Source: an uncultured Clostridia bacterium (lineage in GTDB: Bacteria; Bacillota; Clostridia; Christensenellales; Aristaeellaceae). Taken from it: a stretch of 7,044 nucleotides of DNA. The stretch covers positions 1-7,044 of the forward strand of contig CAKTUS010000117.1 in assembly GCA_934621485.1 (NCBI GenBank). Direction: 5' to 3'. The translations under genes and the position numbers were made by a program. Numbering within the stretch: position 1 is the stretch's first letter; each line of letters opens with the position of its first letter. Shown piece after piece: positions 5,567-7,044 of the stretch. A model generated the notes under the pieces. It saw only the letters and a list, made by a program, of their open reading frames with translations. It searched no databases and was not told the origin of the DNA.

Positions 5567-6664
5567 TTACACGTTGAAGCGGAACAGCACAATATCGCCG
5601 TCCTTCATCACATAGTCCTTGCCCTCGCTGCGCACCAGGCCCTTGTCCTTGCAGGCGCTCATGCTGCCGAGGGCTTTCAGGTCGTCAAAGGCCACAACCT
5701 CGGCGCGAATAAAGCCGCGCTCAAAGTCGGTGTGAATCTTTCCGGCGGCCTGGGGCGCTTTGGTGCCGTTGGTGATGGTCCAGGCGCGGCATTCATCCGT
5801 GCCGGCCGTCAGGAAGGAAATCAACCCCAGCAGGGAATAGCACGCGCCAATCAGCCGGTCTAGTCCGCTTTGTCCAAGACCCAGCTCGTTTAAGAACTCC
5901 TGCTTTTCCTCGGGCTCCATTTGTGCAATTTCTTCCTCGATCTGCGCGCTGACGGTAAACACCTGTGCGCCTTCGGCCTGCGCCACCTGACGCACGGCCT
6001 GCACATAGGGAATTTCCTCCATGTCGGGTCCAATGTCGCTGTCGGCTATATTGGCGGCGTAGATGACGGGCTTGTCGGTGAGCAGGAACCAGCTGTCTAC
6101 CACAGCTTTTTCATCCTCGGTCATAGGGAAGGTGCGCACAGGCTTGCCTGCTTCCAGATGAGCCTTCAGCCGGGCGCCGAGCTCCGCCTCCAGCGCTGCC
6201 CGCTTGTCGCCGCCCTTCAGCATGTGCTGGGCCTTGTCCACCCGGCGCTCCACGGTTTCCAGGTCGGCAAAGATCAGCTCCAGCTCGATTACTTCAATGT
6301 CGCGTTTGGGGTCGATGGAGCCGTCTACGTGGATGATGTTCTCATCTTCAAAGCAGCGAACCACATGCACGATGGCATCCACCTCGCGAATATGAGAAAG
6401 GAACTTGTTGCCTAAGCCCTCGCCTTTGCTGGCTCCTTTGACCAAGCCGGCGATATCCACAAACTCTACCGTGGCAGGAGTGACCTTCTTGGGATGATAC
6501 ATGTCGGCCAGCACATCCAGCCGGCTATCGGGTACAGGTACAACGCCGGTATTGGGCTCAATGGTGCAAAAAGGATAATTGGCGGCCTGTGCGCCGGCAC
6601 GGGTGATGGCGTTAAAAAGGGTGCTCTTTCCTACGTTTGGGAGACCTACGATACCAAGTTTCAA
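5567..6664 (-). CDS. ychF: Redox-responsive ribosome-associated NTPase YchF (OLA1 family)
   Basis: This is a 365-residue protein, the usual length for YchF/OLA1, a universally conserved Obg-related P-loop enzyme that prefers ATP and binds ribosomes. Motifs in order: G1 GLPNVGKST (7-15); the TIEPN stretch (34-38) near switch I; G3 DIAGLVKGAS (70-79), with Leu in place of the usual catalytic Gln; and GEGLGN (81-86). A helical arm covers about 125-175, typical of the coiled coil in this family. The G4 site is NIAD (205-208) rather than NKxD, which fits the relaxed nucleotide specificity of YchF (normally NxxE). The last 85 residues form the TGS-like C-terminal domain, with FERGFIRAEV and DGDIVLFRF. 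Start: TTG at 6664-6662, giving MKLGIVGLPNVGKS, has GAGGAAG at an 8-base spacing. The frame is open 31 codons further to an ATG at 6757, but that stretch overlaps the probable promoter and is not conserved-looking. It is the first gene of the operon. Confidence 0.96.
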   Translation of the reverse strand: MKLGIVGLPNVGKSTLFNAITRAGAQAANYPFCTIEPNTGVVPVPDSRLDVLADMYHPKKVTPATVEFVDIAGLVKGASKGEGLGNKFLSHIREVDAIVHVVRCFEDENIIHVDGSIDPKRDIEVIELELIFADLETVERRVDKAQHMLKGGDKRAALEAELGARLKAHLEAGKPVRTFPMTEDEKAVVDSWFLLTDKPVIYAANIADSDIGPDMEEIPYVQAVRQVAQAEGAQVFTVSAQIEEEIAQMEPEEKQEFLNELGLGQSGLDRLIGACYSLLGLISFLTAGTDECRAWTITNGTKAPQAAGKIHTDFERGFIRAEVVAFDDLKALGSMSACKDKGLVRSEGKDYVMKDGDIVLFRFNV

Positions 6665-6672
6665 TGCGTCCA

Positions 6673-6679
6673 CTTCCTC
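6673..6679 (-). promoter_or_regulatory. Ribosome binding site that fixes the TTG start of ychF
   Basis: Minus-strand GAGGAAG ends 8 bases before TTG 6664-6662. It decides the start: the resulting protein begins MKLGIVGLPNVGKS as in other YchF proteins. The in-frame ATG further upstream has no comparable site. Confidence 0.75.
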
Positions 6680-6702
6680 AGTACAGACTATTTGCAACAG
6701 GT

Positions 6703-6731
6703 AGTATAGCCCGAAACAGGAAAAAAAGCAA
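6703..6731 (-). promoter_or_regulatory. Probable sigma-A promoter of the ychF operon
   Basis: Read on the minus strand, TTGCTT (6731-6726) and TATACT (6708-6703) are separated by exactly 17 bases. The -10 matches consensus at 5 of 6 positions; the -35 keeps TTG but only 3 of 6. Transcription would start near 6697, giving a leader of about 33 bases that contains the ychF ribosome binding site. Alternative minus-strand -10 hexamers (TATAAT) occur in the 6740-6769 repeats but lack a good -35. Confidence 0.55.
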
Positions 6732-6739
6732 TTTCTTTT

Positions 6740-6769
6740 CATTATAATGGAGATCATTATAATGGAGAT
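6740..6769. repeat. Perfect 15-bp tandem duplication with palindromic CATTATAATG boxes (possible operator)
   Basis: CATTATAATGGAGAT occurs twice back to back (6740-6754 and 6755-6769). The first ten bases of each copy form the perfect palindrome CATTATAATG, so two identical dyads are spaced 15 bp centre to centre. The 19 bases at the junction (6743-6761) agree with the classical Fur-box consensus at 14 of 19 positions. The block lies just upstream of the -35 of the probable ychF promoter, where a metal- or redox-responsive regulator could act. The repeat is directly visible; the regulator is an inference, and AT-richness raises the chance of coincidence. Confidence 0.7.
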
Positions 6770-6987
6770 ACTGAAGGCACGCCAGACACAGAGAGAAGCA
6801 AGAAAAAATGCGGTGAAGCGCGGATAAGTTGGGGTAAATAGTATGAGAAATCCATCATACGAACATTATAATAATAGATAAAATATAATGTTCGTACGAT
6901 AATACAAACGCTGTAAAACCGTTGTGCTACAAAGGTTCGTGAATATAGAAAATTGAAAAATTTCTCGAAAAAAGTTGAAAAAAGGTG
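6770..6987. other. Intergenic stretch without a convincing gene
   Basis: Apart from the inverted repeat at 6854-6900 and the A-tracts from 6949 on, nothing definite is seen. Two short plus-strand frames exist: 26 codons starting at 6747 and 12 codons starting at 6843 (MRNPSYEHYNNR). Neither is recognisable. The stretch is clearly richer in A+T than the operon, as expected for a control region. Confidence 0.5.
6854..6900. repeat. Long inverted repeat with 17-bp arms in the intergenic region
   Basis: TACGAACATTATA (6858-6870) is the exact reverse complement of TATAATGTTCGTA (6884-6896). After one mismatch the pairing continues three more bases (outer ends 6854 and 6900). The loop is 13 bases. 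No T-tract follows on either strand and the stem is AT-rich, so this is not a terminator. A protein-binding dyad or structured RNA leader is more likely. Each arm contains CATTATA, the core of the 6740-6769 boxes. It lies between the ychF promoter and the strong plus-strand promoter, so it could serve either. Confidence 0.65.
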
Positions 6988-7016
6988 TTGACGAAAAAGG
7001 GAAAGCGTGCTATTAT
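6949..7016 (+). promoter_or_regulatory. Strong sigma-A promoter with upstream A-tracts, stable-RNA-like
   Basis: TTGACG (6988-6993) and TATTAT (7011-7016) are separated by exactly 17 bases, each hexamer matching consensus at 5 of 6 positions. Upstream are A-tracts at 6949-6952, 6956-6960, 6968-6973 and 6978-6983, some about one helical turn apart, which resembles an UP element or bent DNA. Transcription would begin around 7020-7025, just before the window ends. The strength, the A-tracts and the GC-rich start with a small hairpin (GCTC/GAGC, 7023-7036) suggest an rRNA or tRNA operon leader. That identity is an inference; no rRNA sequence is present in the window. Confidence 0.8.
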
Positions 7017-7044
7017 GTACAAGCTCGCTTGAGAGCGCCGAACC

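Noticed and set aside
4500..5615. A 371-codon plus-strand frame antisense to the ATP-grasp gene
   Set aside because: This is a shadow frame running across both ends of the ATP-grasp gene, with no motifs.
6665..6757. A 31-residue N-terminal extension of YchF starting at the ATG at 6757
   Set aside because: It would cover the probable promoter, has no ribosome binding site, and would make the protein longer than the family norm. The TTG at 6664 gives the canonical N-terminus.
6854..6900. SOS (LexA) operator from the GAAC and GTTC elements
   Set aside because: GAAC and GTTC are 25 bases apart in the dyad, whereas the Gram-positive LexA box needs about 4 bases between them.

Overview
The window looks like part of the chromosome of a Gram-positive, moderately GC-rich Clostridia-type bacterium, possibly a gut Oscillospiraceae/Ruminococcaceae relative. 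This placement is an inference. It rests on strong AGGAGG-type ribosome binding sites, a TTG start codon, a canonical sigma-A promoter (TTGACG-17-TATTAT), a secreted clostripain-family peptidase, and a GC-rich palindromic intergenic repeat of the kind common in those genomes.

The body of the window (775-6664) is four genes, all on the minus strand and separated by only 23-35 bases, so almost certainly one operon read right to left. In transcription order they are: ychF, a universally conserved P-loop NTPase of the YchF/OLA1 family; a sugar-transfer-associated-type ATP-grasp protein; a secreted C11 (clostripain-family) cysteine peptidase with an unusual Asp/Ser-rich repeated insert; and a two-domain class II polyphosphate kinase 2, probably a polyphosphate:AMP phosphotransferase, whose N-terminal domain is degenerate. 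No shared pathway is obvious. ychF and the phosphotransferase relate to growth and nucleotide state, while the peptidase acts outside the cell and the ATP-grasp protein probably modifies a surface or secreted molecule.

Right flank (6665-7044): an AT-rich control region. It holds a probable minus-strand promoter for the operon, two tandem 15-bp units each carrying the palindrome CATTATAATG (the junction resembles a Fur box), a 17-bp-arm inverted repeat containing the same CATTATA core, and at the far right a very strong plus-strand promoter with phased A-tracts, suggestive of a stable-RNA operon starting at the edge.

Left flank (1-774): about 400 bases after the last operon gene contain no convincing gene, but several interrupted open frames that may be a decayed gene. 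Next comes a plus-strand intrinsic terminator, then a roughly 255-bp highly structured element (inverted ends around TGTCGAAAAA, a run of near-perfect palindromes) that supplies a minus-strand terminator for the operon. The first 36 bases are probably the start of another minus-strand gene running off the edge.

I found no CRISPR array, tRNA or rRNA body, intact insertion sequence or recognisable defence system. The items most worth a second look are the palindrome cluster at the left, the CATTATA-rich control region at the right, and the repeated insert in the peptidase.
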